This document shows, one piece after another, positions 50,145 to 64,000 of a stretch of 64,000 bases of DNA. The DNA lies in NCBI GenBank assembly GCA_027924585.1, contig BSBM01000320.1:1927501-1991500 (forward strand), read 5' to 3'. This stretch comes from Larix kaempferi (taxonomy: Eukaryota > Streptophyta > Pinopsida > Pinales > Pinaceae). Positions within the stretch are counted from its first letter, which is position 1. Each line of letters starts with the position of its first letter. The translations under genes and the position numbers were made by a program. The notes beneath the pieces were generated by a model that was not told the DNA's origin, made no database searches, and was given only the letters and a program-made list of their open reading frames with translations.

Positions 50145-53100
50145 ACTTACCTTCTCGATGAGGTAGTCTGTAGAAGGACTGATTGACCGATATGTTATAT
50201 ATGTTGTCATAAAGTCTTGTCTTTTCTAGCACTAGAGGCAAATTGGATGGATTCATTGATTAGGAAAGTGACAAGTGAAGTAGTCTTTCCTTTCTGTCTT
50301 TGTGCCTTTTGAAAAACAGCAATAGGGTATTTCCTCACGGGCGATAGCGATGTAATCTTTATTATTCCTGGTGAGTGGTAGTAATGTCGGCTCTCCCGAT
50401 GAGCAACGTGTTACGGTTTAGTTGACTAACGGTTCTAAATAATATTGGGTCACCAGTAAAAATGGATATGTTAATACACAGTAACATCACTTATTCCCAA
50501 CGCAGGCTTTCTAAAGAATGGTGTGATCTACACCAACTACATGCACACTGAATCACATGGACATTGTATGCGCTATGCGTAGTCTTCTATGTAATATTTA
50601 TTACTCTAGATATATGATGCTTTAATGAATAGAAGGAAGATTAAAGAGAATCAAGATTTAAAGGAAATACCAAAATGACCTTATGTATTGTGACAACATC
50701 TCCACCATACTTACTAGATAGTAAATATCTCGCTACTCTAGATGCAACAATGATCCACCAATAATTAACAGTCAACAATGATTATGTAATCAATCTTCCA
50801 ATTGTCAATGATGAATGTTATTCTTGGAGGAATATGATATTTATAGCCCATGTTTGACAATGTTTTCACCGTGATAGAGCTATTTGAGATTTGCGATTTA
50901 TCTGAGAGAACTAGCATAAATCCCTTCTTCAATTAACTAGTGCATGCGATTTTTCTTGATAACTATTGTTTAATCTAATGATTGTTACCTTTCTCTTGTT
51001 ATACAACGATAACAGTATTGATGACACCTTCCATAGGTTTTGTCAATAGATGGTGTGAAAACCGTAGCATATATTCTTTAGACCGATTCAACAAAGTTGA
51101 ACATGTGCCTCTGGAGGATCCCGGACTACCTCACATTCATGTGTTAGTTAACTCTTCCGGATGAGGGACTGGTCTATCAATCTGGTGCATATTTACCCGT
51201 GTTTAAAATTATTTTCGTTAGCATTGTTGAATATGGAATTAGTTTCTCATGTGCGTTCCATTTCTTGTTTTCCTTCGCTTTAATAACTTGTGTCGGAATT
51301 CTAAACAGCTATTTTCTTGACAAGTTTATTTTAAATCCAATGATCATTTTCCTTTTGGCTTTTATCCTATGCTTTTTATCATGTAAGTGTTGCAAAACTC
51401 TCTGATTTTTCTTGAGTTTTTCAGGCTATGAGGTTTTCATCCTCAATTTCCTTAATTCAATGAAGTTTTGTTTCTAATATGTAACTCTCGGATACATGTA
51501 GACGAATCTCCTTGATCGAGCAATAAAGATGGTGGAATCCACTTAAGCTAACTGTCTAACTGAAACCAATAATAAACTAAGTGCGTGCAGTTTCAAAGAT
51601 AAAATAAATATAGAATGATGGAAGCAAATAACAAGATTTAACTATTTTCGTTAAGAAATATTTGTGAAGAGGGAGTCTGCTTTACTAGGGAGACTCTCAC
51701 TCAATCACTCTAAGTTTTCTTTGAAGGTCTCCACCTCCACAGCAATGGTTTTTTATAAATATCTCTAAGAATATATGCTTCTTTGCTTGGACTTCATGAC
51801 CTACACTGTGATTCCAGACCAAAAGAAAGTGATACTTCTCACGCATGCATAAAGCTTTAGATCCTCTAGTTTTTTTAAGAAACACTACAGTCACAGCTTG
51901 TGGTTCAATCTCAAGTCTTTAAATTTGGCACGCACATATTCTTCTCTAACTATGGCAGCTTCATGATGGGTTAAATACTCAATTAATGGATTTTCATTTT
52001 CAATCTAATACCACACTCCAAATCTCTCCCCAGTTTTTCAAAGACTAAATGTTTAACCCTTGATTGGATACAACTGCAACGCTTGCTGTTGGATTAGTGA
52101 TAAGCTTGCTAGGATTCTTGTGAGTTTTTCATTAAATTCAATCACTTGGGATACAATTTTCCAAGCTATTTCTAATAGGTTATTTCCTCTCAATTAGCAA
52201 CATAAATGGATTGGTCATTGGATAAACTTTGGAAACATCTCAATCTGTCTATTCAATAATAAATCAACATTTTCACCAAGCTACATATCCAAATCCAAAT
52301 CCCTAAAGCTAAAGAATCAATGATTTTGAAGTTTAATTCCATATTATTAGATACTCTTAGAAATGATGATGCATAATTTGAGCACCGCACTAAAAAAAGT
52401 GTTCATATGTGACTTGATTATATGGAATACAAATTGGACAAGAGCTTCCATTTCCCCTATTTTACTTCTTCCCTCGGTATTCCCCATGCTTTCAAACCTC
52501 ACCTTGCTACCATACCTACTCATCCTCTTTCTTCTTCTTCCATTATTCCTTCATCCTCACTTTTTGTATAGTGCTGTCACTATTGTAAGACACATTCCCA
52601 TTATTCTACACAATGTTGGGTGGTGATTCAACACTAGACCACCACTAAAGCCTTATAGGTTTACCAACAATTTGCACAATATTTAAACCAAACTCTACCC
52701 TTTAACCCCATATTGACTCTAACAACATCTCTCTTTTGAACCCTACCTACCCCAAGCCCACTCGGATCTTGATGTCTCATGATTACTTTCCAGCTCATCA
52801 TGAAATATTATTTACCTTTAACTATCACATTATCACAACCCTATTTTTTTATAATGGAAAACATAATAATCTTCTCTTCACCACCTTGGTCAACTCTTTC
52901 CAGGTTCCAAAAGCAATCCATGTAAACCCTTTTCACCCTCGTGAGGCTAAAGATGAAGGATCCTAATTTTGGCTAGACAAAAATGTTCCAGTGTTTCTTT
53001 TCATGGCATGATTGATTATGAAATTATGAATCTTCATAGTTTTGATTTAACTATCAGTATACCATATAAACATAAGCGCAGCACCATCTAAAATGCTCCT

Positions 53101-53881
53101 CCCAATATATATCAATGCTCCATTTCCAAGCTTCCTAATGACCTGGCAAGTTTCAAATCTTGCGTGATTCTTTTTTCTGTGTAAATGTTTCCCTTGAACA
53201 TGGTCTGGAAATATGCTAGAGAGACTTGAATCCTGGTGGAGGCAATAGCAGTTCCCCACATTCACCTCCTTGCTATCACCAACCACCTCCCTACATTCAC
53301 TGACCTATCAAGCCACTATTGACGGCTTGTTGTTTTGAGTGGGTAATGTTCAAGGATAAAACCTAAGTCCATGCTAGGTATTAATGTTGTCACGGGTTGG
53401 TAGTTTTACACTACATCTGTTGCTAAGGAATTTTCAATGATCATAGTGTATCTGTTTATAGTGACCCTGATAAGTTAATTTTATTACTTCATAACAAATA
53501 ACCACAAAAGTAGGTCAAGAAGACTAAGGGAGTACATCCAACATGGGTAAAAAGTCAGAGCACAAGAACAAATCTTAGATCAACAATTTTTTTAGCTAAA
53601 AGTTAAATGTCTAGCTAAGGGAATATATAAAATATGGTGCAAGTACCAGAAGGATGCCAGAAACTAAAATGTGTTGGTGTTGCATCAAAGAGAGGATGTC
53701 AAATCCTATTGGAATTGGTTGCTAAGGACGAGGGAGAGAGCTATGAATCAATTTCCTCATGGAATTCATCAATGACTATGAAAGCGCCAATGCACTGGGG
53801 GATGATATCCTCTCAGGAGTAGTCATGGATGAGAGATATGGATTCTCTATCCGGTTGAGATCGAAAGAGTGAGGAAGTCCA

Positions 53882-56800
53882 TGTAATATCCCAACTTTTT
53901 GACTAACTATGTTATGATGTTATATTGGGCTACGGCCCCCAGCATATGTGATTTATTATTGGGCATAAGCCGTAGCATGTTTTGATCTATGTTCTCATGA
54001 GTTGATATATATTGGGCAGGTACTTTGATTGTTTCATTTTTTATTATATACTGGGCAGGAAAACCCGAATGGATAAACTTATGTTGTGATTCACTTACAA
54101 TTATGATATACTGAGATTTTTATGTTACCTTATACTGTGCAGAGTATGATTCACATGGATGATTATTTAGTGTGTTGAGCATGGACTCAGAAACACAAGA
54201 ATGACCTATATACTGGTCCTAAGCCCCGATATATTTAGAGGATTCTTATGTCGTACTGGTCCTAAGCCCCGATGTACGTTGAGTGTTGGGCATAAGCCGT
54301 GGAGCACTCCAAGCTTGAAAGAAAATGAATACCGGATCCAAGGCCACTTAAATATCCTAGATGTGCCTCACAACCACATTCTATCTCCAGTGTTGAGCAT
54401 AGGCTCTGGAATTACACTAACGTAACGCCCATGTGAGAGTGTTGAGCTAAAAGGCTCTGAAGAGCACTCGGGGTTACTAGATCTCAAGTGTTGAGTCGGG
54501 AGGACTCTGAATATCACTTGTGTGTTTTATCACAACTATTCGACTTGATTAAATAAATCTTATTATCATCAAATACTGCAGGAACTACCATGTTAAAACG
54601 AGGGAATCTGACATGCAAAGGGAGAGACTAGAGGTGCCTTTACCAGCTTACCGAAACCGTCCAAAGAAGTGGACCCTTTCCTTAAAAAGAATGAAAAGAA
54701 GCATCATGTGAAACAAAATGCTTAAGGACCACAAAGCTAAGTATTATTATTTAGGAGTTTCAATATATAATATTGTTATTTATTATATATATACTTATGC
54801 ATAAGTGGGCTGCCACTTACTAATTATTATTTATTAATATTTAGATAGAATTGTAATTTTTATATTATTATTATGATAAAAAAGATTAAAGATCAAAAAC
54901 ACTTTAGTAAAACAAAGTTGAGAAGTCCTAGTTCCAAAAATAACTAGCAGTTAAATAAGCAAATACTCTTTTATAATTTAAAATTATTTTGAAGAAACCA
55001 GTGAATTCCAACAGTCCTAGTTCAAGATTTGTCCTACTTAAGGAGGACAGACCCCGAAGTTTGGGGGATCTTTTCTTTTAGTATTATGATGTCAAGACAA
55101 ACTCTCTGTTCAAAGAAGTGAACCTTCCCACATCAATTTTCCAGATATGAACCAGCTACATATCTAAGGCCTCTACCTCTCAGTTTGCATGTTAGAACCA
55201 GCTTGGGGGGATTCCTACTGAACCAGGAACGGTTGTAGAATCATGGTTGGGTGGAACGTGGTAGTCCCAAATTCGTCCATTTCAATATCGATTATCAGGT
55301 CAGCTGAGGGTTCAGCAGTTTTTCATTAACTAGTTGGCTGAGTGTGCAGGTCATTACAAGCAGGAGCAAGCTACAGGAATAAGCAGGTATGAAAATCCTA
55401 TAAGACCTTCAAACTGATTATTTTCTCTTCTGAATGGTATGTTAAACAGTATTGTTCTCTATATCAGATTTTAAATTCAAGATCTGCCCAGAATCCCAAG
55501 GCATTGCCTAGCAGGTATAGCCAGCTAGCCTTTGCTAGTCAAACACAATTTTACACTTATAAAGTTTGGGGATTGTGAAGCATTGTTTTAATTATTAAAT
55601 CTAAGTTTTTATTTCCTTCTTATCTGTCAATAGATTTTTGAGTTAAATTGTAGCATGTCCATCTAACTACTAAAATCAATTTTCTTTTAGCATAAATGTT
55701 GGTCACTTTATAAAACGATTTAGAAACTAAGATCCCCAAACTTAGCAAACATAGTCATTACATAAATCTGGTAGAAACGAGTCTGTAGGGCTTAACCCTA
55801 GCATTTTTCTTCCTTTTTGTTTTATTTACATTTTCTTTCCAAAGCAATTGCTCTCAAACCACGACGACGTTACACAGAAAACAAGACTGATATATATCCA
55901 CTACCGATCTAAATAGTTCTTTCTTTTTCTTTTTAGAAATCATACATCTACCACATTTAAAACGAAGACAGCATATAGGAAAGAGATCGTTACATACTCA
56001 TACACACTTTTCTTTTCCAATGAAAAACAAGCACCATACTTAGCTATCGCTACCAATCATCACCCTAGCACATCGAGGAGACATAGAACTCTTACAAACA
56101 CACAGACCCTAGTATTCTATCAAAACAAGAATAAATGCCAATAAGTATGCAGTACAAATAGACGGTGATTTAAAGTGCTGGAAAGTTACAAACGCAGACG
56201 CCTATCGAAAACAGAGGTCAAGGGTCGAATCCCATGGTCTTCTCATGCCCAAAACTTGTAAGTATTTTTCCTACGGGATTCATTATTTCCAACCAAAAAT
56301 AAGATGCTGCGTACAGCTCTTGAAACCCTCTCCACACAAATTTCCACTCTACCAACACAGATAGTAAGTGAGTCGAGACCATCTTACTCAAACCCTACCT
56401 ACATTACCAAATTAGATGTGCAGAGAACCTCAGCCGATCTCCTATGTTTCCAACAAGCAACTCATCGTATGCACAGAAATATCATAGCACTATTTCAACT
56501 CAGTTAGCAAGCAAATTGAAACCAACACACAAATCCTAGCTACGTTTGCCAAACTGAAGGCGCCAAAGACATTTTATCATTCCGACATTTGGAACAACAG
56601 TTATAAATTTCCCAGAAACTCCATAATTTTAGAATCGAACCAGTACAGACTTAGAGTTTTGTACTCACACGGGAAAACGTATAGAAGTAAATACCATTTT
56701 GAAAACCGTTACAACCATACATCTCAGATAGGAGTCATGTCCTCTTTTCCAGAAACAAAATAGCATTTACATTGTTCAGAAATTAGAAATGTTGAGCAAC

Positions 56801-58219
56801 AAAAATAGACCCGGATTCATAATCGATTTTTACATCACAGTCCCAACTGTGTATTCAGCTTTAAAGTGCATTGAAACCCACATTTCCCTGGTCTAGCCAT
56901 TAAGCAACCAACAGACTTCCCGAAGTGATTCAGTAAAGCCAATGGCTTACGGGAGTCTCTTTCCTAAACCAGGACAAGACGCATACATCCATCATCAGAG
57001 GTGCGAGAGGTAGGGAAACGAGTGGGTAAGCTGGACTTACCAATACCCTAGCCACGCCTACAGCACCAGGAGCCATCGCAGCTTCCAAACCAAAGCATTT
57101 TATCACCTGCCATTACAACACATTTCACTAGTTAGTCAACCCTGCGATTTCGAATCAAAAGCAGAAAGGTAAAATCTCAACACAGTGGAGTCTTTTCTTA
57201 CCTGTTAGAAGTATTACATCCGCGAAATAGTCGAGCTCCACGGACACTAAATGCACTGACCACGAGCATTGCTCGGGTTAGGGCACACACATAGCCACCT
57301 TATGAATGAAGTGTAGAACCAGCAAGACTAACAACAAGTCGCAAACCAGACTGAGGCAAACAAAACCCCAAATGCTACCAAACCATCGATGAGAGTCTGT
57401 CAACCACTGCGCATTAAAGGTGCAGTTATTGCCACACTAACCCTATCATAGTGGAGGTTTGATTTTTGAACAAAAGCTATAGTGGAGTCGTGAACTCAAA
57501 CCCACACTTGTTTAATTTACAAAATAATATAGTGGAGTCATGGACTCAATTCACCCTTGTTTAAATATACAAAAGACTCATAGTCGTGAACCTCGCCTTG
57601 GGAATAATTATATTGTGAACTCCCATGGCATGGGGTACCCGTTATTAATAGTTTGTCATTCACCCTAGTAACATGAAGCCATTAGTAAAGTATGGGCCAA
57701 CATCTAGGGGTAGCACGTTCAGGTTAGAAATACCTGCAACCACAGAAGTAAGGAATAACATTAGCAATATGCTAAGTAAGTCCGGCAACCACAAATCTTA
57801 CCCATACCTCTCGGCAACCCTGCCGAGGTATGTAATTACCTTTCCTGGAGTATTACAGCACCCACCATGAGAACAACATACCATCAACAAAGGAGCTCAT
57901 CACCTGAAGGTGTCATTAGACATTCACATTCCAGTCCCATGATTCTTGAAACATTAAGGAGTGCTATTTCTTCCTTTGCACTAACATGTACAACTGTAAT
58001 TAAAACATGCCATCATTTTGTTTCCACATCGCTTCCGCAGTTCTAGAACTCACACATTGAAGAGACCCTGTTATATAAAAGTCTTATGCTTACATTTCTT
58101 TATGCAAGTATGGATGTTTTTATTTATGTTAAAATTAACTTATGAATCCTTCTCCTTTGAATTAACGATTATTGCAGGCAGGAAAAATTTTAAATTTTTG
58201 TTATTTTTGGGACATTACA
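53882..58219. mobile_element. Solo LTR, type 1, 4.3 kb (copy 3)
   Basis: Same element as at 6479-10817, with GTCCA at 53877-53881 and 58220-58224. It has one extra C in the run near 53939. Both termini are unchanged. Confidence 0.85.
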
Positions 58220-59104
58220 GTCCAACTCTCCTAACACTCAAGGGTGAGAATTTGATAATTCTTGAAGGAACTACTGCGAAGTCCTAGTTTGGGTAGTCGC
58301 CCCTGAAATAAATCAATGATGAGGATGGAACTTAATATTCTCAATTGGCGCGTTTTTTTTAGTATTTTTTTATTTTTACCCCTGGGAAGTTTGGCTTTTC
58401 AAAACTATCATGTTTTTTTTGTTCGGTGTTTTGTATCTTCTTTTTTTCTAGGAAGTCGACAAGAAGAATTTTGTTAATAAATAGTTTACATATTTACATT
58501 CATATCATATTCCCTTACAAGCTCGACGCTATATTTGATATTCAATTTTGACCCTTAGAATAACAAAAAAATGGTGTACCACCTATGATCTGTTACAGTT
58601 TTCCATATTTAAACGGGAGTGATTAAAATCTAACTGCTATATGGCCTGATAAACACCGTCTAGATCTCTTTCAATATCTAAGGCAAAAATAGATTAAACT
58701 ACTATGGTGATGTAGACCGTTGCATTCATGACAACTAAAATTGGTTTTTCCATAGAAGGTTTTCATCATCCATGAATTCAAGCCTCTATCACAAATTGAT
58801 ATGAAAGCATAAAACTAAAAGAAGCATGAAAACCAAAACTTTTATCCCGGGAAGCATAAATTTTCAACCAGAGGAGGCTTGGGCCCATAAATTCCTCTCC
58901 ATGAATATGTTCTTCATTTTTAAATTCTTTCTCAAGGATATATTCCATCATTTTTATTTGGGTAGTGGCATACATTTCAGCATAATCTTGAGCCACTTTA
59001 TGTGTGTACAAACTTCACCCGTGTCTTTCACCATATTAAAATTTTATAAAAATGTGGGAGGACAGAGACAGAGTAAGGGTACAAACTAGAGAAATTAGGT
59101 AGAC

Positions 59105-59823
59105 TTATTTTGTGATCCAGAGGGATATCGGTGGCCACCCACCTATTCCACTGGCTCAAATCAGCTTCCCATTTTGCCAATTTTCTAGTAATGTTTCTAT
59201 AGTTTTTCGAGTCCCAAACTTCCGGGGCCGTTTTGAGGCCCTAAACGATGTTTCTTGGGAAATCTTGGTCCAACGGAGCCCATCTGTCTCATGGCCCACC
59301 GCGTAGTCCTCGAATAGATATTTCCAACGGGTTACCGAGCGCCCCAAACGGAGATCGTATGCAAAAGTTATGACCCCGGGAAGTTGACTGTTCAACTAAC
59401 CACCTTGTGGCCTCAAACTTTATGGCGGTTCATCTTCTAGGGTTAGGTTTTTGGATGCTTGGGATTATCGCCCTCATGCTTATGATAAATAGGCCCTTTC
59501 GACCTCTCTTTGTATTCATCTTGACACGAATGAGCACAGCGGCCACATCTCTCCTCAGAAATAGCTACTACCATTCTAGTTGTTGTATTTACAATCTCTT
59601 CTATTTCCGATATTTAATCGAATATGTGTTTCCTGTATCGCTGTGTTTCTTGCCATATATCTATGTATGTGAATGTATATCTCTGTATATGCTATCTTTT
59701 GTTTCGTTCCCACACAAATCCGGATCAGTTTGCCATCCTCTAAATGAACTAGTTAATTATCACATTATTCTACTTCAATTCCTCTTTCAGGTATTTTGTG
59801 GCATTCATGTTTGAAGTCTAAAT
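59105..59823. mobile_element. Eroded LTR-like remnant (copy 3)
   Basis: Same remnant as at 11702-12420, with private changes near 59286-59288 and 59319. Confidence 0.4.
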
Positions 59824-59840
59824 AACATTGCTTGCCACTT

Positions 59841-59969
59841 AGTCCTACACGACAAGGAGGATAACCATATGTCAATTCAACTCAGTCCTACACGACGAGG
59901 AGGAAAATCAAAGTTCCACTAAACTCAATGCTACATGATGAGGAGGGAAATCACAAAGCAGTTACCAAT
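59841..59969. repeat. 43-bp triple tandem repeat (copy 3)
   Basis: Same three 43-bp units as at 12438-12566. Confidence 0.8.
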
Positions 59970-60702
59970 CCCCCCATCTCAGGGAGAGCTTCTCCATCCT
60001 CCCTGTCTCGGGGAGAATGTCTCACTGATGCTGCGACATCAACAATTGTTGTATCACAGTCTGCAGATTGACTCCTGCACATTGTAAATTCCATTCTTGA
60101 CTTGAACTTGAACACCTTCCTTTCAAATTGTCAAATACTATTGGCTCAACACTGAAAATGCTTCGGGTCTCAATCTGCTTCACCCATGTACTTCTTCTGT
60201 TAATCCTAATTCTTGTATGCTTGTTTTGAAGCTCTAATGTGAAAATTCAACAGATTAAAATTGTTTTCATGTTTCCGATGGCCACATGTTCTATGACATA
60301 GAAAAATTTTCATTTAGTTTGATGATTTTTTGAATATTTAGAACCTTATATTTATTTAATAATTCATTTCATTACGGGTGCGTGAAAAACAGAAGCAGTT
60401 GGGTTTGAGAAAGTGCCTTGGATGTACCAGACAACCCCATCGGTGATCCAGGTAGGCTCCAACATTGCATTCTAAACTTGGGTATGATTTTTATTAGATT
60501 CTTGTCAGTAATTTCCAGATTTTTTATCATTGCAATTCTAAGGGAAGCAATATTTAAGAATTGCTCTTATGCCTTTCAATTTCTCCCAGCTCCCATGGAA
60601 AGGTATAACTTGAGCATTATGTAGAGTTTCGGGGATGCCAACTAAATTATTTTTCTTCACCTCAATAGAAAAAATCAAGTAGTCAATTTGCATTTTGTAA
60701 GT

Positions 60703-61162
60703 CACTACAAGGAAAAGGCCCTCTAGTGGAGGTTATAGCAGGAGCCCCTAAAAAAGAGGTCGAAATTCCATTTATAGTGGAGGTTTCTAAGGGAGGCGAT
60801 CGGGCGAAGATTTAAGCATATGTTGTTTTTCGGTGTGTTTAACACCAAAACACACTGGTGCATTTCTAAACATAACGCAGCGGTGTGGCACGAAATTCTA
60901 CGGCACCACGACAGAGAAAAAATATCGATAAAAAAAATTAATTAAAAAACTCGTGTTATTTTAATACCCGTTTCGCGATGCGTTAATAGATACTAAATGC
61001 ACCGGGGCATTATAAGATAAAATCCACAGTGTGGTTAATAGATGATAATTCATCGCATTATCAATATATTTGTTAACGGCAAGTCAAATAAAAGGTGCAC
61101 CAGATAACCATAACTGCATCGGTGCATGTTTAATCAACAAACACACAGCCTTTTACTATAAA
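60703..61162. mobile_element. CACTA transposon 5' end with subterminal repeats (copy 3)
   Basis: Same CACTA terminus and subterminal motifs as at 13300-13759, ending at ATAAA (61158-61162) before the solo LTR. One subterminal motif differs (CTGCATCGG for CCGCATCGG near 61116). Confidence 0.75.
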
Positions 61163-63304
61163 TGTAATATCCCGGATTTTGGACGGACTGTTTTATGATG
61201 TTATATTGGGCCACGGCCCCAGCACCTGTGATTTATTCTTTTGTAGACTGACACATTGGGCATGGACCCTGACTAAATTTCATTACTTGATTATATACTA
61301 GGCAAGGGAGCCCCAATGTTCTTATTATGTTTTGATGTGGGTACAAAACCCTAATACATATTGAGATGACCTTTTGTTACTTATTGTGCAGAGCTGTGAT
61401 TTTACATGTTTATCCTATATGATGTGTTGAGCGTGGACTTCGAAACACACAAGAGACCTACGTACTGGGCATAAGCCCCGATGTACCTAGATGAATGTTT
61501 ATGTATTGGGAGCAAGCCCTCATGTACACTGAGTGTTGGGCATAAGCCCTGGAGCACTCCAAGCTTGAAATAAAATGAATACCGGATCCGAGGCCACTTA
61601 AATAGTCTAGATGTGCCTCACGACCACATTCTATCTCTAGTGTTGAGCAGAGGCTCTGGAATTGCACTAGCGTAACACCCATGTGAGAGTGTTGAGTTAA
61701 AAGGCTCTGAAGAGCACTCGGGGTTACTAGATCTCAAGTGTTGAGTCTGAAGGAATCTGAAAAGCACTTATGTTTCTTATCACAACTATTCGAATTGATT
61801 AAATAAATCTTATTATCATCAAGTGCTGCGGGAACTACCACGTTAAAACGAGGGAATCTGACATGCAAAGGGAGAGACTAGAGGTGCCTATCCTAGCTTA
61901 CCGAGACCGTCCAAAGAAGGGGACCTTATCCTTAAAAAGATTAAAAAGAAGTATCATGTGAAGATACATAAAATATAACATCACCACTTAAAGCATAAAT
62001 TAACTAAATAGTAGTTTCCTATGGTTAAGCATGCATAAAAGCCTCAAGGCTAATGTTATTATTAACAACTTTAATAATAATGATTGTTACTATTTCTTTA
62101 TTAAACACATTTGTTTTATATATAGTTGATGCATTGGGTTAAGAAATCAATAATGCATTAATAAATAAATTGAAATATTAAGTTGATCACAAATTATAGA
62201 AAGGCTTAAATAAAAAAAAATACTTTAGTTAAACAAATGGAAAAGTCATAGTTCCAAAAGAACTAGTGATTAATTAAAACAAATATTCTTTTATAAATTA
62301 ATTTATTTGATTTAAAGAAACCAAATTATTCCAACAGTCCTAATTCAAGATTTCCCTACATAAAGAGGACAGACCCCAAAGTTTGGGGATCATCTTTTCA
62401 TCATCACTCTCTTATGGAATCAAAGAGAATTTTCTGCTCCAAGAATTGAAGTAGCTCACATAAGTTTTAGACCTGAACCAGCAGTGGACCTAGGGTCTCC
62501 ATCTCTCAATTTGCATGTCAGAACCAGCTCGGGGGGATCCATACTAAACCAGGAACGGTTGTAGGATCAGGGTTGGGAGGAACGTGGTAGTCCCAAAGTT
62601 ATCTAGTCAAGGAATCATTCAAATCAGGTCAGCTGAACACAGCAATATTTTCCACTAATTAATGGTTTGAGTGTGCAGGTTACTACAGAAGAAGGGCACG
62701 TTACAAGCTTGCAGGTATGAATTATTCCACTCACCATATTTTATTTATGCAATTTGAATAGCTTGTTACTTAGTATTTAATTCCCTTAAACCATCTACAT
62801 CAATACTTTTCTTAAGGAGCAAAGGGCCTTTAGGGAATGGGTTAAATGCATATCAAACTTCATATTCAGAAACCTTATCAACCCTGGAAAATTACTTCGT
62901 GATGACTGTCGCATGTCTAGCATGGCTAGTCCACTAGCCTGTGCTAGACATCTATGTAGAAAATCTATAGACTAGTATTTCCTATAAGTTTGAACAGACA
63001 GTATCCTTTTTATTATGACAGTATCTTATATACTAATCAGTCATTGTTTCCATTATAGTTTGGTTATTTATTAGACAGGTAAATACATGTATTACAGAGA
63101 TCTTGTAGAACGAAAGATAGGGCTTAGACAGCCACAAATACCTTTTTCATATTTTATTATTAACCAAATTATTGTAGATTTATTCCTGATCTAAACCATT
63201 ATTTCAAATCCAAACGAAATGCTAAATCCAAACCATACAGACGCCACACAGAAAACGAAAATAATAGTTGTAAAGAGAACTTTAAACATTCACACATATT
63301 TTTC

Positions 63305-63336
<32 letters not shown>

Positions 63337-64000
63337 AATCAAAACACAAGTCAAGGGGTCGAACCCCATGGTCTTTCTTTTGCCAAAACGCATCAACATG
63401 TAGCTGCAAGCTACAAACCCACACTCTCATAAAACGAGAATTTCGGGTATAGATATCAAACATACAAATCTAGAATAACAGCTGTTTAAAGAATCTATAC
63501 CAACAGTAACATCTACAGGATGCCCACCTGGGCGTCATCGTTTTCCTTCTTTTACAAATCACCACAGTAGAATCTCTCCATCAAACACTATGTCCAGGAA
63601 TCCAATGCAGACAAAAGTCAAAACCCAGGGGTCTTTAAATTCAAAACTACAGTACAAGTATAGCTTCATTACGAAACCATGATGCTTTCATTGACAGTCC
63701 ACATCGAAAATTAAACAGACAGAGCTACAATCAAAATGAGAATTCATTACGGCAACATAAAACCCCATAGGCTGAGCCACTGTTACATTCTCGGAACCAA
63801 AAACGACATTGATAGAAAATCTAGAAACGTTGTACTTCTTACCCATATTCAAAACATACATCCAAAACACCATACATCATACAGGGAAGAATTCCCTGAG
63901 CAAAACCCAATTTCATGACAAACCACAAGAACCACAAATGAATGTGCCAACAATGGCCATTAAAACCAGAGTATACTAGTCAAAAGCATCGGGCAAGTAA
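61163..64000. mobile_element. Solo LTR, type 2, inserted in CACTA (copy 3, cut by window end)
   Basis: Same element as at 13760-17988, with ATAAA at 61158-61162. The window ends about 1.4 kb before its expected 3' end, so the right target site is not visible. Confidence 0.8.
63311..63336. repeat. TA microsatellite (copy 3, about 13 units)
   Basis: A TA run of about 26 bp at the position matching 15908-15921, the longest of the three copies. Confidence 0.9.

Larger units (their letters stand above)
47404..64000. repeat. Tandem 23.7-kb unit, copy 3 (cut by window end)
   Basis: This is the third copy, offset 23,701 bp from copy 2. The window ends inside its second solo LTR, so the CACTA 3' part and the RRM gene expected near 69.2 kb are not visible. 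It has private substitutions (for example near 47673 and 47999), a one-base C insertion near 53939 and the longest TA tract of the three. Confidence 0.95.

Noticed and set aside
1-64000. CRISPR array, bacterial operon or phage content
   Set aside because: No short regularly spaced identical repeats with unique spacers, no dense coding, and all mobile-element features are of plant type.

Overview
The window looks like nuclear DNA of a flowering plant. It is AT-rich, has no dense gene set, and carries plant-type mobile-element signatures: long LTRs with TG...CA ends and 5-bp target duplications, and a CACTA (En/Spm-type) terminus. Its one intact gene encodes a nuclear poly(A)-binding (PABN-type) RRM protein. 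I cannot name the species.

The dominant structure is a large direct tandem repeat. The whole 64 kb is about 2.7 copies of one ~23.7-kb unit, placed here in window phase at 1-23702, 23703-47403 and 47404-64000 (cut by the window end). The copies are almost identical; I saw scattered single-base changes and a few small indels. Neither edge leaves the repeat, so the true array is longer than the window and the real unit boundaries cannot be fixed.

Layout of one unit, in copy 1 coordinates: (a) 392-1061, a degenerate ~75-bp repeat. (b) 1608-1745, minus strand, an isolated PIGW/GWT1-like N-terminal coding fragment. (c) 1800-6473, gene-free sequence with an 82-bp tandem duplication at 2579-2741. 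(d) 6479-10817, a ~4.3-kb solo LTR with a perfect GTCCA target duplication. (e) 11702-12420, an eroded LTR-like remnant, then a 43-bp triple repeat. (f) 13300-13759, the 5' end of a CACTA element, interrupted by (g) 13760-17988, a second related solo LTR (target duplication ATAAA/ACAAA), after which CACTA-like subterminal sequence resumes to about 18300. (h) 18301-21811, AT-rich non-coding DNA with several short tandem duplications and an AAAGTAAAAAG-rich array. (i) 21812-22411, minus strand, the intact single-exon 199-aa PABN-like RRM gene, present twice in the window (again at 45513-46112) with identical protein. (j) 22412-23702, gene-free flank.

There is no operon or gene cluster. The biological interest lies in the recent amplification of a segment carrying one intronless RNA-binding gene, in the nested transposon history inside the unit, and in an array of small dyad-symmetric motifs with apparently covarying arms near the 5' end of both solo LTRs. 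Most other open reading frames differ by frameshifts or stops between copies, begin at non-ATG codons, or lie inside LTRs, and I treat them as chance.
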